Assembly: GCF_000226115.1 (NCBI RefSeq)
Contig: NC_016457.1
Span: forward strand, 6,634,001 to 6,698,000
DNA: 64,000 nt
Reading direction: 5' to 3'
DNA from: Thermothielavioides terrestris NRRL 8126
Lineage: Eukaryota > Ascomycota > Sordariomycetes > Sordariales > Chaetomiaceae
Shown: in pieces, positions 12,898 through 23,805 of the stretch
Numbering within the stretch: position 1 is the stretch's first letter
Layout of the letters: every line of letters starts with the position of its first letter
Position numbers and translations under genes: made by a program
Notes under the pieces: generated by a model
What the model was told of the DNA's origin: nothing
What the model saw: the letters and a program-made list of their open reading frames with translations, nothing else
The model's database searches: none

Positions 12898-13191
12898 ATG
12901 TGCCAGTACCAAAAGGTAACCGACCGTTGCATCCACTGCAACAGGACGCTCAGGGAGACCCGGAAGCTGAAGCGCCTGTGTTTCGCACCCACCATGTGCT
13001 GGATCATGGTCATAGCGTACAGCCGGATCAACTACGTCGACTGCGGCTGCGAGGACACGCAGCAGCAGCAGCCCGAGCGCAACGGCCTCGGCGCCATGGA
13101 AGAAGAAGTAGGTGAGTGCGCGCAGTCCAGGAAGCGGAAGTCGTCGCAGTGTGAGAGCGAGATCACGAAGCGGAGGTGGCCGGATAGCTAA
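12898..13191 (+). CDS. Small Cys-rich protein, unknown function
   Basis: A 98-residue single-exon protein starting at the only sensible ATG (ACAAGATGTGCCAG context). Cysteines occur at 2, 11, 14, 28, 34, 49 and 51, giving CIHC and CGC pairs, followed by a Gln-rich and Lys/Arg-rich tail with SRKRKSS. There is no signal peptide, so it is probably intracellular and could bind zinc. Cys2 and Cys11 coincide with those of the protein at 10601-11867, and both genes lie in the same direction; they may be diverged paralogues. A GGTGAG inside the frame near 13108 could be a donor site, so the C-terminus is less certain than the N-terminus. No function can be assigned. Confidence 0.65.
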   Translation: MCQYQKVTDRCIHCNRTLRETRKLKRLCFAPTMCWIMVIAYSRINYVDCGCEDTQQQQPERNGLGAMEEEVGECAQSRKRKSSQCESEITKRRWPDS

Positions 13192-14148
13192 TCATTGGTG
13201 ATCTTTAGCTGCTGAGTCCAAAGGGTGTGGAAATGGGGTGATGGGGAAAGGGAGGCCAGCGTCCAATCGGCCTGTTCTGCTGAAGGTGAGCGTGGTCGGT
13301 CTAGAGAAATTGAAGACTCTTGAAGAATAGAATTCCGGCTGCTCTCAACTCCCAAGGCTCAACCGGGTAACGTTATAGTGAGATCTTGTTTGGGAGCACC
13401 AGTATTGAATACGGACTCACACACTGGATGTTCAACACGAGTCCGAATAGGGCCAGCTCTTGCAAGCTGATTCAGCAGCCAAGGTTCCGCCACACGAGAC
13501 ATTGAGCACACAAGAGATTGAGCTGTGGAAGTGCAGGTCGAATCAGCGCGTGCAGCAAGCGCTCGCGTTCCTGATGGGGCGGTAGGGGAGATGAGCCCCT
13601 GACCAATAACGGCACCTATCGCCCAGGAGACAGGGGTGCAGCAGCCAACTCCACCGGCTCAGCGCCGCGATCGAAGCCCCCATTGACGAATAATTGTCGT
13701 GTTTACGCGGGCTCATACCAGCTCTCTCTATGCGGTGCCCGCCGACCGGGTGGCGCATGAGCCTCGACATTTTCGTGCGACCCCGGCCCAAGCAATCAAC
13801 GGTTGCTTCCAATGTTTCCATCGTTCCAACCATGCCGAACTCGTGCTTTTCTTGTCCGGGCCCCGGCCCACTGTAGCGGGAGCCACGGGTCATCCGCGAC
13901 GATCATGGTCGTCGCGCGGGATTCCCCGCGTTTTCGCCACGTCTCTTTTCTTTTCCTAGTTTTCTTCGCTTCTTGCTGTATTGTAGTGCATTTGCCAGGT
14001 GACAGCGGACAGCATCTTGCTGGACCTTCCATGCGATAGCATGAGCTCCTCACTCAGAAGACGACGAACCTGCCAGCCTGGTCCCCCGAGGTCCTCGCGC
14101 ACCACAAGCCGGACCTAGACTCTCTCGCCTCCTCGCCGAGCATTGGAC
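13192..14148. other. Intergenic region
   Basis: No supported gene. Open frames on both strands at 13,540-14,050 overlap each other and lack motifs. A CT-rich stretch near 13,940-13,970 lies in the likely promoter of the following gene. Confidence 0.55.
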
Positions 14149-16095
14149 ATGGAACACCACTTTCACGACACGAGACAGCCTGGAATGTTCCACCCGAGGA
14201 ACCACAAACTTCATGGTGGCGCCGAGCCCGTCTCGAATACTAGCTCCGCTCTGGGCCAGACCGTCGATCCCAAACGCGATGCCTTCCTCGCCGCCAGAGT
14301 CCACGAGGTAGTGACCAGATTCCTCGAGGAGATCTCGAGCTCCATTGAGACCGCTCCATTCGGAATCCGCAGCGAGACAAAGCATTTGGCTCCTCCAGCT
14401 GCCGATGCTTGGCTGAACAGGCAGAGCTCAGAATGGGAAACGGAGACGTTGCTGGACCCGAATAGGGTCAGTGTAGATCTCGATGTGGCAGATTATTCGT
14501 GCCCCTTCAGGAAGCGCAATCCCGCAAGGTTCAACATCCGGGATCATGAGAGCTGCGCCAGGGGCACATTCGAATCCATTCATGCGCTCAGGTGAGAATC
14601 TGCCGGGAACTGCGTTGCGCAATGCGGCTGGCCACTGACGTGAGCGCAGACATCATATCCTCTCTTGTCACAGACGCCGGCCGGCCCTTCACCGATGCCG
14701 TCGCTGCAAGCTCGATTTTGACACAGAGATGGCGCTTGAGGACCATTTGCTGCTGCCCCGAGACCAGATGTGCGACGTGAAGACGGATCTGGCCTCCGAC
14801 CCCGAGGATGGAATAACTGAGGAGTCAGGACGAATCCTTGCCAAAGACAATATAAACGGCGAGGTATGGACTTGGGGCGGCATTTGGCACCTGATATTCC
14901 CCGAAGACATCGAGATCCCCGACCCAGGTAAGTCCTGCTGCATCGTCCTCCTCGCTATCCGTCACCGCAACTCACCGCCGTGATAGCCTTCCAACCCGTC
15001 GTCGAGCTCGCCGAGGTCGAACAAGCCTTTGACGACTGTCAAACGGCCCTGAAGGCCAGCTTGCGAGAGAAGCTCGGGCTGCTTCTCCCCGGAGTGCTCG
15101 ACAACGACTACCTTAACTTCCTCGCTGGGCAACTTGACCTTGTCTTCGAAACACACCGAGTCGATATCATGAAGCAAGCACAGAGCCGTTGCTGCTCCAG
15201 ACAAAGCGCAGATCTCGCGCACCAAGACGAGGAACCGAGTTCGCCAAAACGACCGAACCGGAAATCGAGACGGAGCACTCTGCGTCAGTCCATCAACCGC
15301 ATCGCCGCCCCAGACGTGCCACACCCCGCTGCGACGTCCAGGCACGCCCGCACCAGAAGCAAACACAAAAGCTACCCATCTGGCGAGAAGCCCATCCCGA
15401 TCCGCCACACCACGCCTCCCGCGTCTGCTCACATCCCTCCCACGGCCCCCGACGACAGCCACCACCATCCCGTCCCCAACGCCAACCCTTCGCCAGCCCC
15501 GTTCTACGCAACCGAGCAGAGCACCACGCACCCTACCCACCACAACCACCACCACCGGCAGCAGCACGACCCACAGATTCACGACACCCACCATCCCCAC
15601 CAACACGCCTCCGAAGCCCCTACCGCCCGCGACCCGCGCGACTCGGGAATCGGCATGCCCTGCGAGACGTGCGCCCTCGACGGTCCGTGCCAGTGCGACG
15701 CCGCCACCAAGCAGCCCCCCGCGGAGCTGGAGCCACGCGACAAGCACCAGGCAGACAAGAAGCAACGCCCGGGCGGGGGGCCAACGTACTGCGCGGTGCC
15801 GGGGCCGAGGCCGGGGCTACGGCCGGAAATTTCAGGGGAGCAGGCGCTTGGGCGCGTGCCTTCACCTGCGTCTGTGCCTGTGCCTATGTCTGCGCCTCCT
15901 CGCCCGCCGAGACTGAGTATCAGGACAGTGGGGGACTTGGATGCGCGCTGGGTCGGTCTGGGTGTCGGCTGGGGCGGTCCGGAGGTAAGTGGGATGGCGG
16001 AGGAGGAAAGGGCCGGCCTGGCGGGCGGGGGCCGGTTCTCGCCCGAGTCGTTTAAGCAGCGGGTTTTGAGGCAGCAGTTGGGTGGTGGTGTTTAG
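14149..16095 (+). CDS. Degenerate C2H2-type zinc-finger protein, fungal family
   Basis: A 609-aa product from exons 14149-14591, 14650-14927 and 14987-16095, with phases closing at both introns. After the first splice the frame reads a pattern common in fungal proteins: CPFRKRNPARF, a second Cys (about residue 136), paired His (ALRHHILSCH), then HRCRRCKLDFDTEMALEDHL. This is an atypical zinc-binding module of about 75 residues near 116-190. It is followed by an acidic segment containing WTWGGIWHLIFPEDIEIP, a motif that usually follows this module in the family. The last 300 residues are low-complexity (Pro, His, Thr, Arg) with a His-rich stretch and a Cys cluster (CETCALDGPCQCD). It may be a nuclear regulator, but no target is known. 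Without the splices the finger is broken, which supports the model. The ATG at 14149 is preceded by an in-frame TTG. Confidence 0.75.
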
Positions 16096-16786
16096 GGCTG
16101 GGAAGGGGTATGGTGGGTTGGGGGCGAGCATTTGCTTGGTTGTTGGTTTGTTGTGTTTCCAAGGTTTGCATTTGCATGGCTGGTCTCTCTTCTTGAAGCG
16201 ATGGGTGGTGTTTGGGCTGGAGATAGGTTGGCTATGGCATTTAGTGGTGGGCATTAGAACATCGCACTGGACGGGGACATGGGGCGACTAATATCGTAAT
16301 TCTTCCCACTTTCCACGCAGCAGCTTTAAGTCCCAGGCGACCTGGCGGTTCGCTAGCTTCTGCGACGATGCTCTCTTGCTTAAAGACTCGGTTGCGAGGG
16401 GCTCACATGCCTCTGAGTATACAGTCTCAAAGTGATGTATGTCCCTTGCCTTAGAGGATGGGGGTTGCGGGAAGCATCGATGAAGGCTACAATCCCGGAG
16501 ATCTCGGACTCCTGCGCACCGAGTGCAACCCCCTCGGCGCGGGGTACAAGACATGATATTGTCCTTCGTCCCGTGCCCTCCGTGGACTCATATTTGATCT
16601 GCATTGTTTCAGGCTATAGAGATCCTTCGGCGTTGCGCTCGGCCTCTCGCGTTGCTCGGTGTCCTCGCTTAGACAGCATGACTTAGTTTATCAACGGCTC
16701 CCCTCCCCCCAATGGACAACCAACTGCGTCCAATATCCTCTCTTCGAACCGACCTCGCCTATCCTCTTTGTATCAACTCGCCCGAC
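16096..16786. other. Intergenic region
   Basis: About 700 bp between the zinc-finger gene and the AA9 relic. A minus-strand frame at 16,290-16,600 is open but has no recognisable motif. I see no repeats. Confidence 0.55.
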
Positions 16787-17811
16787 ATGATGTACCACAA
16801 GTCCTTCATTCTCCTCACCCTCTCCGTCCTCACCGGCGTCCACGCGCACGGGGGCATCTACAACTACACCATCGGCGACGTCCACTACGCAGGGCAAGCT
16901 CACCTCCCCTCCTCCCCCTTTTCTCGTCCACTAATCATTAACCCCCAACTCCCCAACACCACACAGGAACTACCCCTTCTACCTGGACTCGCAACAGCCG
17001 CCCTCGATCCATCGCCGCTGGTTCCCAGACCCGATCCAAGACATCAACCACCCCTACCTGTCCTGCAACCGGGGCAACCACCTAGCGACACGCAACCCCG
17101 TCTTGCACGCACCCATCCGCGCGGGCGAGAACATCACGGCGTTCTAACTACCTCGCGCCGCCGTGCCCGGCCGACATCGCGCAGCCGACGCAGGTGTCGG
17201 TGCAGTGGGCGAACAAGCCGGCACCGCCGTTCAGGTGCGCCGGCCCCGAGTACCCCTGGCCCGGGCCCACTCGCTCGGCCCGATGCTGCTTGGTGTACAT
17301 GGCCGCGTGCCCCGGCTCGTGCGAGGGCTGGCTGGCTGACTGGAGTTCGGTGATGATGGGGCAGGTCTGTCAGGATACCGAAGGGACTGAAGTCGGGGAA
17401 TTACTTGATCCGGCACGAGATCATCATGATCGAGCTGTGGCCGCCCCAACATTACTGCGTACCCGGAGTGTGCCCAGCTGACGATCAGCGGCGACGGGGA
17501 TAAGCTGCCCGACGACGAGTACCTCGTCGCATTTCCGGGGGCATATTCCTACGACGGTAGGTTGGTGCTTAGCCCGGATACCCTTTCCTAGTGTAGATTG
17601 CCCGGGACCATGGTTAGCGGGATGGGAGATGAGAACTTTTGCTAGCCTCCTTGCGAGAACCGGGACTGGCGATTGCCGGGCAGGTGTACACGCCCACGGG
17701 GCACAGCACCCACGTAAGGCCCTGGTCGAACATCTGGAGAAAGAGCAGGCTACCAAGGCCTAGAACTACACCATACCGGGGCCGAAGCTGTGGACGTGGG
17801 GAGACGATTAG
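16787..17811 (+). pseudogene. Decayed AA9 lytic polysaccharide monooxygenase (LPMO) gene
   Basis: AA9 enzymes cleave crystalline cellulose oxidatively with a copper held by an N-terminal histidine brace. Here a signal peptide (MMYHKSFILL...GVHA) is directly followed by HGGIYNYTIGDVHYAG, so the brace His1 is present. The frame continues after an intron (16894-16966, GC donor) into NYPFYLDSQQ and LSCNRGNHLATRNP, then hits TAA at 17145-17147. Homologous segments continue in shifting frames: APPCPADIAQPTQVSVQW; AHSLGPML then VYMAACPGSCEGW (second brace region, near 17260-17300); SGNYLIRHEIIMIELW; YPECAQLTISGDG; and IPGPKLWTW before the final TAG at 17811. At least four frame changes are needed, and part of the middle seems lost or altered. 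It is therefore not a functional LPMO, although its ends and order are intact, so the decay is likely recent. Confidence 0.88.
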
Positions 17812-18485
17812 TTAAGTTCCCAGGGTCTTGCAGAAGGGTCCTCCGTCGCATGGGTTGTTGGTTGGGGGAGGAGAAAGGGGGGGCTGCTTCACTTCACATA
17901 CACTAGTGGAGTTACATTGCATTTAATCACGCAGATTTTTCCCCCAACCCATGGCGAAGGGACACGCTGCCCTCTTCTAGTATACCCAGGGGTTGTTCCA
18001 GAACAAGCGAAGGAAAATACCACGTATCCTTTTGCCTTTGGGTAATTGGGGACCCTGTCTTCTGTGCAAAGTCAACAAGAGAACTTTCCTTCGACGCCGC
18101 TCCTCCCGGACAGCTGATCTTCGGAGCCGGAACTTACCATATGCCTGCTTCACACCCGCTATGCTGGCGGCACTAGAAGGAGGAGGGTTAAGTTAACTAC
18201 CGTGTGTAGAGCAGAGAGTCTTGATCTCCGGCCCAGGCATGCCAAGAGCATCACCGGGTTCTTAAGAAAGCTTTCGATGAGCGAGACAGTGGAGTTGAGC
18301 AAAGGGATAGCGGCATGGTTGCACAAGTTACGATAGCAGTAAGCGAAGGCGCAGCTAAGATGGGCTCGCTCAACGCTACGAGAGGCACACAGCCCGTTCT
18401 ATGGAAAGGGGACTCGGTTCTATTAAACTCTCAAGGAGCGGTTGCCCGCATTGGAAAGAATTAGCTACACTACGATAGAGAAAAT
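17812..18485. other. Intergenic region between AA9 relic and GMC gene 3' end
   Basis: About 670 bp with no gene or repeat that I can support. It contains the convergent 3' flanks of the plus-strand relic and the minus-strand GMC gene. Confidence 0.6.
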
Positions 18486-20637
18486 TTAAGCATCGGCGAG
18501 GATGGCGTCGCTGCCCTTCTGGCCAACCATGAAGGTCGGGAGGACGGGGAAGCCGCCGGGGGAGATGGGGAAGACGCTAGCATCGACGACGCGCAGGCCC
18601 TGGACGCCGAAGACGCGGAACTTGCTGTCGACGACGGCCATCTTGTCGGTCTTCTTGCCCAGCTTGCAGGTGCCGACGGGGTGGTGGCCGAAGGTCTGCT
18701 CGTAGACGAACTGCTTGTCCTCCTCCGGGTCCTTGCAGTAGCCGTCGGCGGTCAGGCCGGCGTTGCAGGGCGGGTCGGTCGGCGTGACGGGGCCGTACGG
18801 CGCCGGCAGCGTCATGAGCAGGCGGCGCACCCACGCGACGCCGTCCACCATGGCGCCCAGGTCGATCTCGCCCTTGCCCGGGTCCTCGTACTGCATGATG
18901 TTGATGTCCGGGGTGTCGGTCGGGTCCGTCGACTTGATCCGCACGTAGCCGGCCGCGTTCTGGACGGTCATGCGCGCGAGGCTGCGCCACAGCGTGGAGG
19001 GCGGGTCGACGAAAGGCACGTTGCTGGACGGGGGGTTGAAGCCGCGGAAGACGCCGGGCGGAGCGAAGGTGATGATGTCGCGGTTGCCGTCCGGGCTGTG
19101 GTTCGTCTTGATGAAGGCGCACTCGGAGTTGCCGCTCGGCAGCGTGTAGGGACCGGTGCCCTGGTAGAACTCGGCCAGACACGGGTCGCCGGGAGCGCCA
19201 TAGGTGCAGTTGGCCCAGCCCGGATCGCCGGGGAGCGTGGTGATGTTGACGGGGCTGAGACCAGCGACCGGGAGCTCCTGGTTGTCGTGGAGGTTCTCGC
19301 CGACGCCGGGGAGGTCCTTCACGACGGGAATGCCGAGAGAGCGCAGGAGCGTGGCGTTGCCGATGCCGCTGAGCTGAAGCAGCTGGGGAGAGTTGAAGAC
19401 GCCGCCGCTGAGGATGACCTCCTTGCGGGCGAAGACGCGCTTCTTGATGCCCTTCGGGGCCGTGGCCTTGTTGTACTGCCACGAGGCGCTATACACGCCA
19501 GCTCCCTCAAGGTACTCGACGCCCGTGGCCCTGGGACCGGACTTCGGGGAAGTGTCAAACAGAACCTTGGTGGCCAGGGACTCGAGGGCCAGGGTCAGTT
19601 TCGGCGTCTTCGCGACGGTGGCCTTGACGAGATCCCGCGGGCTCCAGCGCCGGCCCATGTTGTTGTCGTGGTTGGGCAGGCCATAAGGCTCGGCCGACTT
19701 GTCCCGGGACGCGCCGAGGAAGTTGCAATCACGCTCCAGGTAGTTGAGCTCCGCCGCCTGGTCCACAGGATGACCAACAAGGTCCTCCGCGACGCGCGTC
19801 AGCAGAGCAAGACGGCCGGGCTGCTGGATATAATAGCTCGAGTCGCCCTGGCCCATTTCCACGTAGCCATTGAAGCCATGGCCGGCCTTGGACTCGTTGG
19901 GTCGCAGGTACAGGTTCTTCTCGATCCTGACGAAGACCTCCCGCATGCTCTCAGCCCTGTTGGCCCGTAGGGTCAGCGGTGCGTTCAAGCTTTTCCGCAG
20001 GCTCCGTCTGCGAGTTCGGCCAGGGGATCTACTTACGACCACGAATCATCGCCGGTCAGAGCGGCAATCTTGTTCCAATCGGCGTCGTTGGGCAGCACGG
20101 CCGCCATGGCGTTGACGATGGCGCTTCCGCCAAGCGTGGCGCCGCGAGGGTACCTTTCCCGGGAGGGTCTCGGTTAGTGACGGGGATGCACACACCCAAG
20201 AGACTGCGTCTGTGCGGCACGTACCAGACACCATTGAGCGTGGCGTCGGCGGGGGCCTCGGACTTGGGGCCGACCCAGTACGTGCCGTTGGGCAGCGTCC
20301 AGGTCAGCAGGCGGAAGCGCGACTCGACCTCGGGATCCGAGTGGTGCCTGACGAAGAACCCCCACTGGAGACTCTGGGTCTGAGGATAGTACAGAGCATT
20401 GACGACCGTGGACACATCGTCGCTGGCGTCGCGTCCAGCCTCTATCAGCAGGACGCTGTGGCCGGCGAGGGCGAGGTTGCTGGCGACAATGCCGCCGCCG
20501 GGGCCACTGCCGACGACAACGTAGTCGTAGGTGTCATTGGTGCTGCAGTTGCTATTGGCAGAGACAAGACCGAAAACGGAAGAAAGTGTGAGGGCCAAGA
20601 CGGCCAGAAAGGAGTGACTGCGGTGAGAGGGCGACAT
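18486..20637 (-). CDS. Secreted GMC-family FAD oxidoreductase
   Basis: Flavoprotein of the glucose-methanol-choline family, oxidising an alcohol or sugar. The 666-aa protein is built from exons 20637-20225, 20153-20037 and 19956-18486, with consistent phases. A signal peptide spans about 1-27. The ADP-binding fold is clear: YDYVVVGSGPGGG (GSGPGG at 43-48) and IEAG. The GMC signatures PRGATLGGSAIVNAM and the second one around LSGGVFNSPQLLQLSGIG are present. The C-terminal active-site His is in FGHHPVGTCKLG. The usual second catalytic His/Asn region reads PGGFPVLPTFMVGQKGSD, with no His or Asn at the expected spot, so the acid-base pair may differ. Substrate cannot be told from sequence. The AA9 relic lies just downstream; some GMC enzymes donate electrons to LPMOs, but a link here is only suggestive. 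Confidence 0.9.
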
Positions 20638-22044
20638 GTTGTCGGTTCCACACCCCCAAACGAACGTGGTGTGCAGATCACGGAGGGAGAGGGATGGAGG
20701 GACCGAGAACTTGCAGAAGCGACCCGAGAACCGAGCTGGCCTTTTGTTTCCGTCCGGCCAAACCCATGTGTCTTTGTGCTCCGCTCCTGGGCCAAATTAA
20801 TAAGCCTCGAAGAGCCCCATGACACGACGAATGCGTACTGCCGTATGGGTTCCGGATATACGGCCCATGTCTTGTGGAACATTGAACCGGGAGAAAAGCC
20901 CATAGCCTAACAACGTCCATAGCAGACCTCATCTCGGTGCGCCGGACGCCGGGGAAGTTGCGGCCGAGGACATCATCCCAATGTAACCGTAATGTGAACA
21001 CAGGCAGGGAACGGCATCCTAGTGCAGTGCGGCCAAGGCTAGCGTACTGCACAGTAATCCGTCCAGACCTTCGCGACGACACTAGTGTACACCACACTAG
21101 TTCTATTCCGTACACAAGCCAGTTAGCGCGTCCGGGGGCCGTTGAATTTCTCATCGTCGTGCGTATCCACAGTACACTAGTGTAGTTATGCGGCAGTTCG
21201 GTTATGATGTCTATTCCCCACGGCATATTCCTTCCGCAGCTCGGCCACGCGAAATGGTTACAACACAGGTGTATGAGGCTCAGAGGGGCCCCTGAGGGTT
21301 TGATCCTTCCAGATGGGAAAATAATGGCGCAGTGGTGTCATGACTGCGGATGACTGCGGATACCGCTAGAAGGGGAAGCCGCCTGATAGGACGGACGGTG
21401 CATGGCACGAACGTCCTGGGGCCCGCACCATGCATGTATTAGTGCGGCGCAGTGCGAGCTTGTCAGGGGGCCTGCCCCTCACGATCTCCCCCTGCCCCTT
21501 AGCAGTGCAACACACCTTCTTTTCTCAGCTTACACTACTGTGGAAGGGGATGGCCTCGCAAGAACAGCAGGCGATCGAATGCCCCAATGCTCCCTTTCTC
21601 CAGTCGTTCTCTCGAGATATACACCAGTTAGTGTAGTCGTGGTTCGCGTGCCAGCCAGTCTAATCGGACATGTTGGCGGTTTTCTGCTTGCATGGAGCGT
21701 GTGGACGGATGACTGTGTATGTACAGGTGAAGTTGCGAAGCCTTCATCTAGAATGTCAAGGTTCCCCGGACTTTCACGATCGTCCGGTGCGGCGTTCTTG
21801 GCAAAACGTGCGAAACCAGGGTCGCAAAATTCCTTCCGCATGTGCCTCTCGCTTGCTCCCAAAGATGGTGTTGTGGCGAGCTTGGCGTTCGCCGTGCAGA
21901 TTCGATGTGACATGACCCGAGCTGAGGACGCAGTAGGTATGGATGATATAACTCTGGCAAGATCTGCGCCTTCCATCGCAGGCCCACGATCTGGATCTAC
22001 GGATCTGCTTTGGATCAGCACTCTGCCCCGGATCGACTGGCACC
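20638..22044. other. Divergent promoter region with recurrent ACTAGTG-type words
   Basis: Shared upstream region of the GMC gene (-) and the rhodopsin-domain gene (+). Words like CACTAGTGTAC and CTAGTGTAG recur between about 21,050 and 21,190, with TTAGTGTAG again near 21,628. No gene is supported. Confidence 0.5.
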
Positions 22045-23412
22045 ATGCTCCAGCTGATCCCGCAAGGCCTGTCGGTGCTCTTGGCCCGACAGGCTGAGAA
22101 CGGAGCCGCTGCCACTGCGCTCCCTCCTCAGTCACTGGACCTGTCCAGCTACCCGACGACGGGCCTCCAACAGTTCGCCCTGTTTCTCATCATCTTCTTC
22201 CCGGCCGTGTCGCTCGTGCTTGTCGGCCTCCGCGTCTACGACCGCGCCACGACCAAGACTTTCGGGATTGATGATGGCTTCATCGTTGCCGCCACGGTAA
22301 GCTGCGCTTGCAGACTTCTTCTGTTTTTGCCCCGGTCATCTCGCTCACCCACGTTTTGTCGGCGCCACTAGATCCTGGCAGTCGCCGAGGCAGTCTTCTC
22401 TTACGCCATGGTGAAGCTGCAGTACCTCGGCCTCCATGTTTGGCAGCTCCCGACAACTCCGTACGATCCCACAGCCAGCTTGGTCGTGAATTACATCGTC
22501 GTCATGCTCTACAACCCGGAGCTGGGACTGGTCAAATCATCGGTGCTCTTCTTCTTGCTCAGGCTTGGCGGGCACCAGCGCTTCCTCCGACGGCTGATTC
22601 ATGCCCTGAACTGGTCCAACATCGCTCTGCTGATTGCAGTGCTGTTCGCCTCCATCTTCACCTGCGTACCGATCAATAAGTATTGGACCCCCTCTCTCCC
22701 GGGACATTGCAACAACGAGAGCCTCCAATACCTGATCACCTCGGGCTTGACTGTCCTAACGGATGTCCTCGTGCTGGCTATCCCCGTCAAGATCGTCGTT
22801 GGTCTCCAGATTGCGAAAAAGCTCAAAGTCATCCTCATCTGTCTTTTGTGTTCCGGTATCATGTAAGCTCCATGCCCACCCGCAGCGCCCTCGCGTCCCG
22901 AATCGGGGACCCGGTCCGCTAACAAGACCTGGCTGTCCAGTGTGACCGTGTTCAGCATACTGCGGATGCGCGCCCTCTATCGGCTCTACTACCCCCCTGC
23001 CGACCCCGGCCCAGACCCGACGTACGACATCAGCTTCGTCTACTCCACGATCGAATGCAACCTGGCCATCATCACCGCGACTATTCCACCCCTGCACGGG
23101 CTGATGAGGAAGTGGTTCCCGCGCTTCTTCCGCGGCGCCTCGGGCAATAGCTCAAACCGGTACCGGCAAGGCTACACCGGCGCTTCGGGCGCTCTAAATA
23201 CCATCGGAGGAGGGGCAATGGCTCTCAAGGATCTCACGAGCCCCACGCGGTCACAGCGCGCTCGGCAGTCTCGGCTCAACAGCCTCTCGAACAGCGAAGA
23301 GGACATCTTGGGCAAAGATCGCATCACGCAGACGACGTCTGTCCAAATCACCTTCGAGCCCGCCACCGAGAGCGTGAAAGGGGGACCGGCTTCGTATACG
23401 GCCAAATACTAG
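22045..23412 (+). CDS. Rhodopsin-domain (Pth11/SAT4-like) integral membrane protein
   Basis: Fungal seven-helix protein, 404 aa, of the large group that includes Pth11-like receptors. Exons are 22045-22296, 22372-22862 and 22941-23412. Seven hydrophobic stretches can be followed, beginning QFALFLIIFFPAVSLVLVGL. The motif FGIDDGFIVAA in the first cytosolic loop is the typical DD site of the family, and CVPINKYWTP plus GHC mark the extracellular Cys region. SFVYSTIECNLAIITATIP is the conserved helix 7 segment (usual form ...ETNLAIIAACLP). The C-terminal tail is cytosolic, Ser/Arg-rich. A CFEM domain, found in true Pth11, is absent at the N-terminus. Signalling as a G-protein-coupled receptor is possible, but most members are uncharacterised. 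Confidence 0.88.
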
Positions 23413-23718
23413 ACCCGTCACGAATACGAGAGCAGGTGCCTAAACCTACCGTCCGGAGGGTGAGGGAGAAAGTGGTTCCTTGGGGAGGGCAGCGGAATAA
23501 GTCTGACCGAAATGGGGTAATGATTGTACGATAACCGGGATCGAGGAGATGATGGAATAGAAAAAAAATGGCACGACAAGCCGTGTAACACCCCTATGCA
23601 TTCCCACGGTCTGCACGGATGTACCGAGAGGGCGCCGGCCTTTTTCATGCGATTTCTCGCGTACCTTTTCGTACTTTCGCTTTCCTCCCCCCCGCCACCC
23701 AAAACCAACAGTCTACCG

Positions 23719-23805
23719 GCTTCATAGTCAAGCGGCTTTAGGGGGTTTGTCCCTTGGTCTCAGCAACCGAAGACACCCAGCTTCGACTCCCGGGTGTGTT
23801 GAAGC
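23719..23805 (+). other. tRNA-like relic with A-box and B-box matches
   Basis: TAGTCAAGCGG at 23725 fits the internal A-box and GCTTCGACTCC at 23780 is one base off the B-box of tRNA genes, spaced about as in long-variable-arm tRNAs. The ends GCTTCA and TGAAGC pair. However the T-stem and true acceptor stem do not fold properly, so it is not an intact tRNA. It may be a decayed tRNA or the head of a short interspersed element. Confidence 0.3.

Noticed and set aside
18681..19970. 429-codon plus-strand open frame antisense to the GMC gene
   Set aside because: It mirrors the GMC reading frame; the GMC frame carries all family motifs and proper introns.
16787..20637. AA9 relic and GMC gene considered as a functional oxidative cellulose-degrading pair
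   Set aside because: The AA9 gene is broken, and the GMC enzyme cannot be assigned to an LPMO-coupling subfamily from sequence alone.
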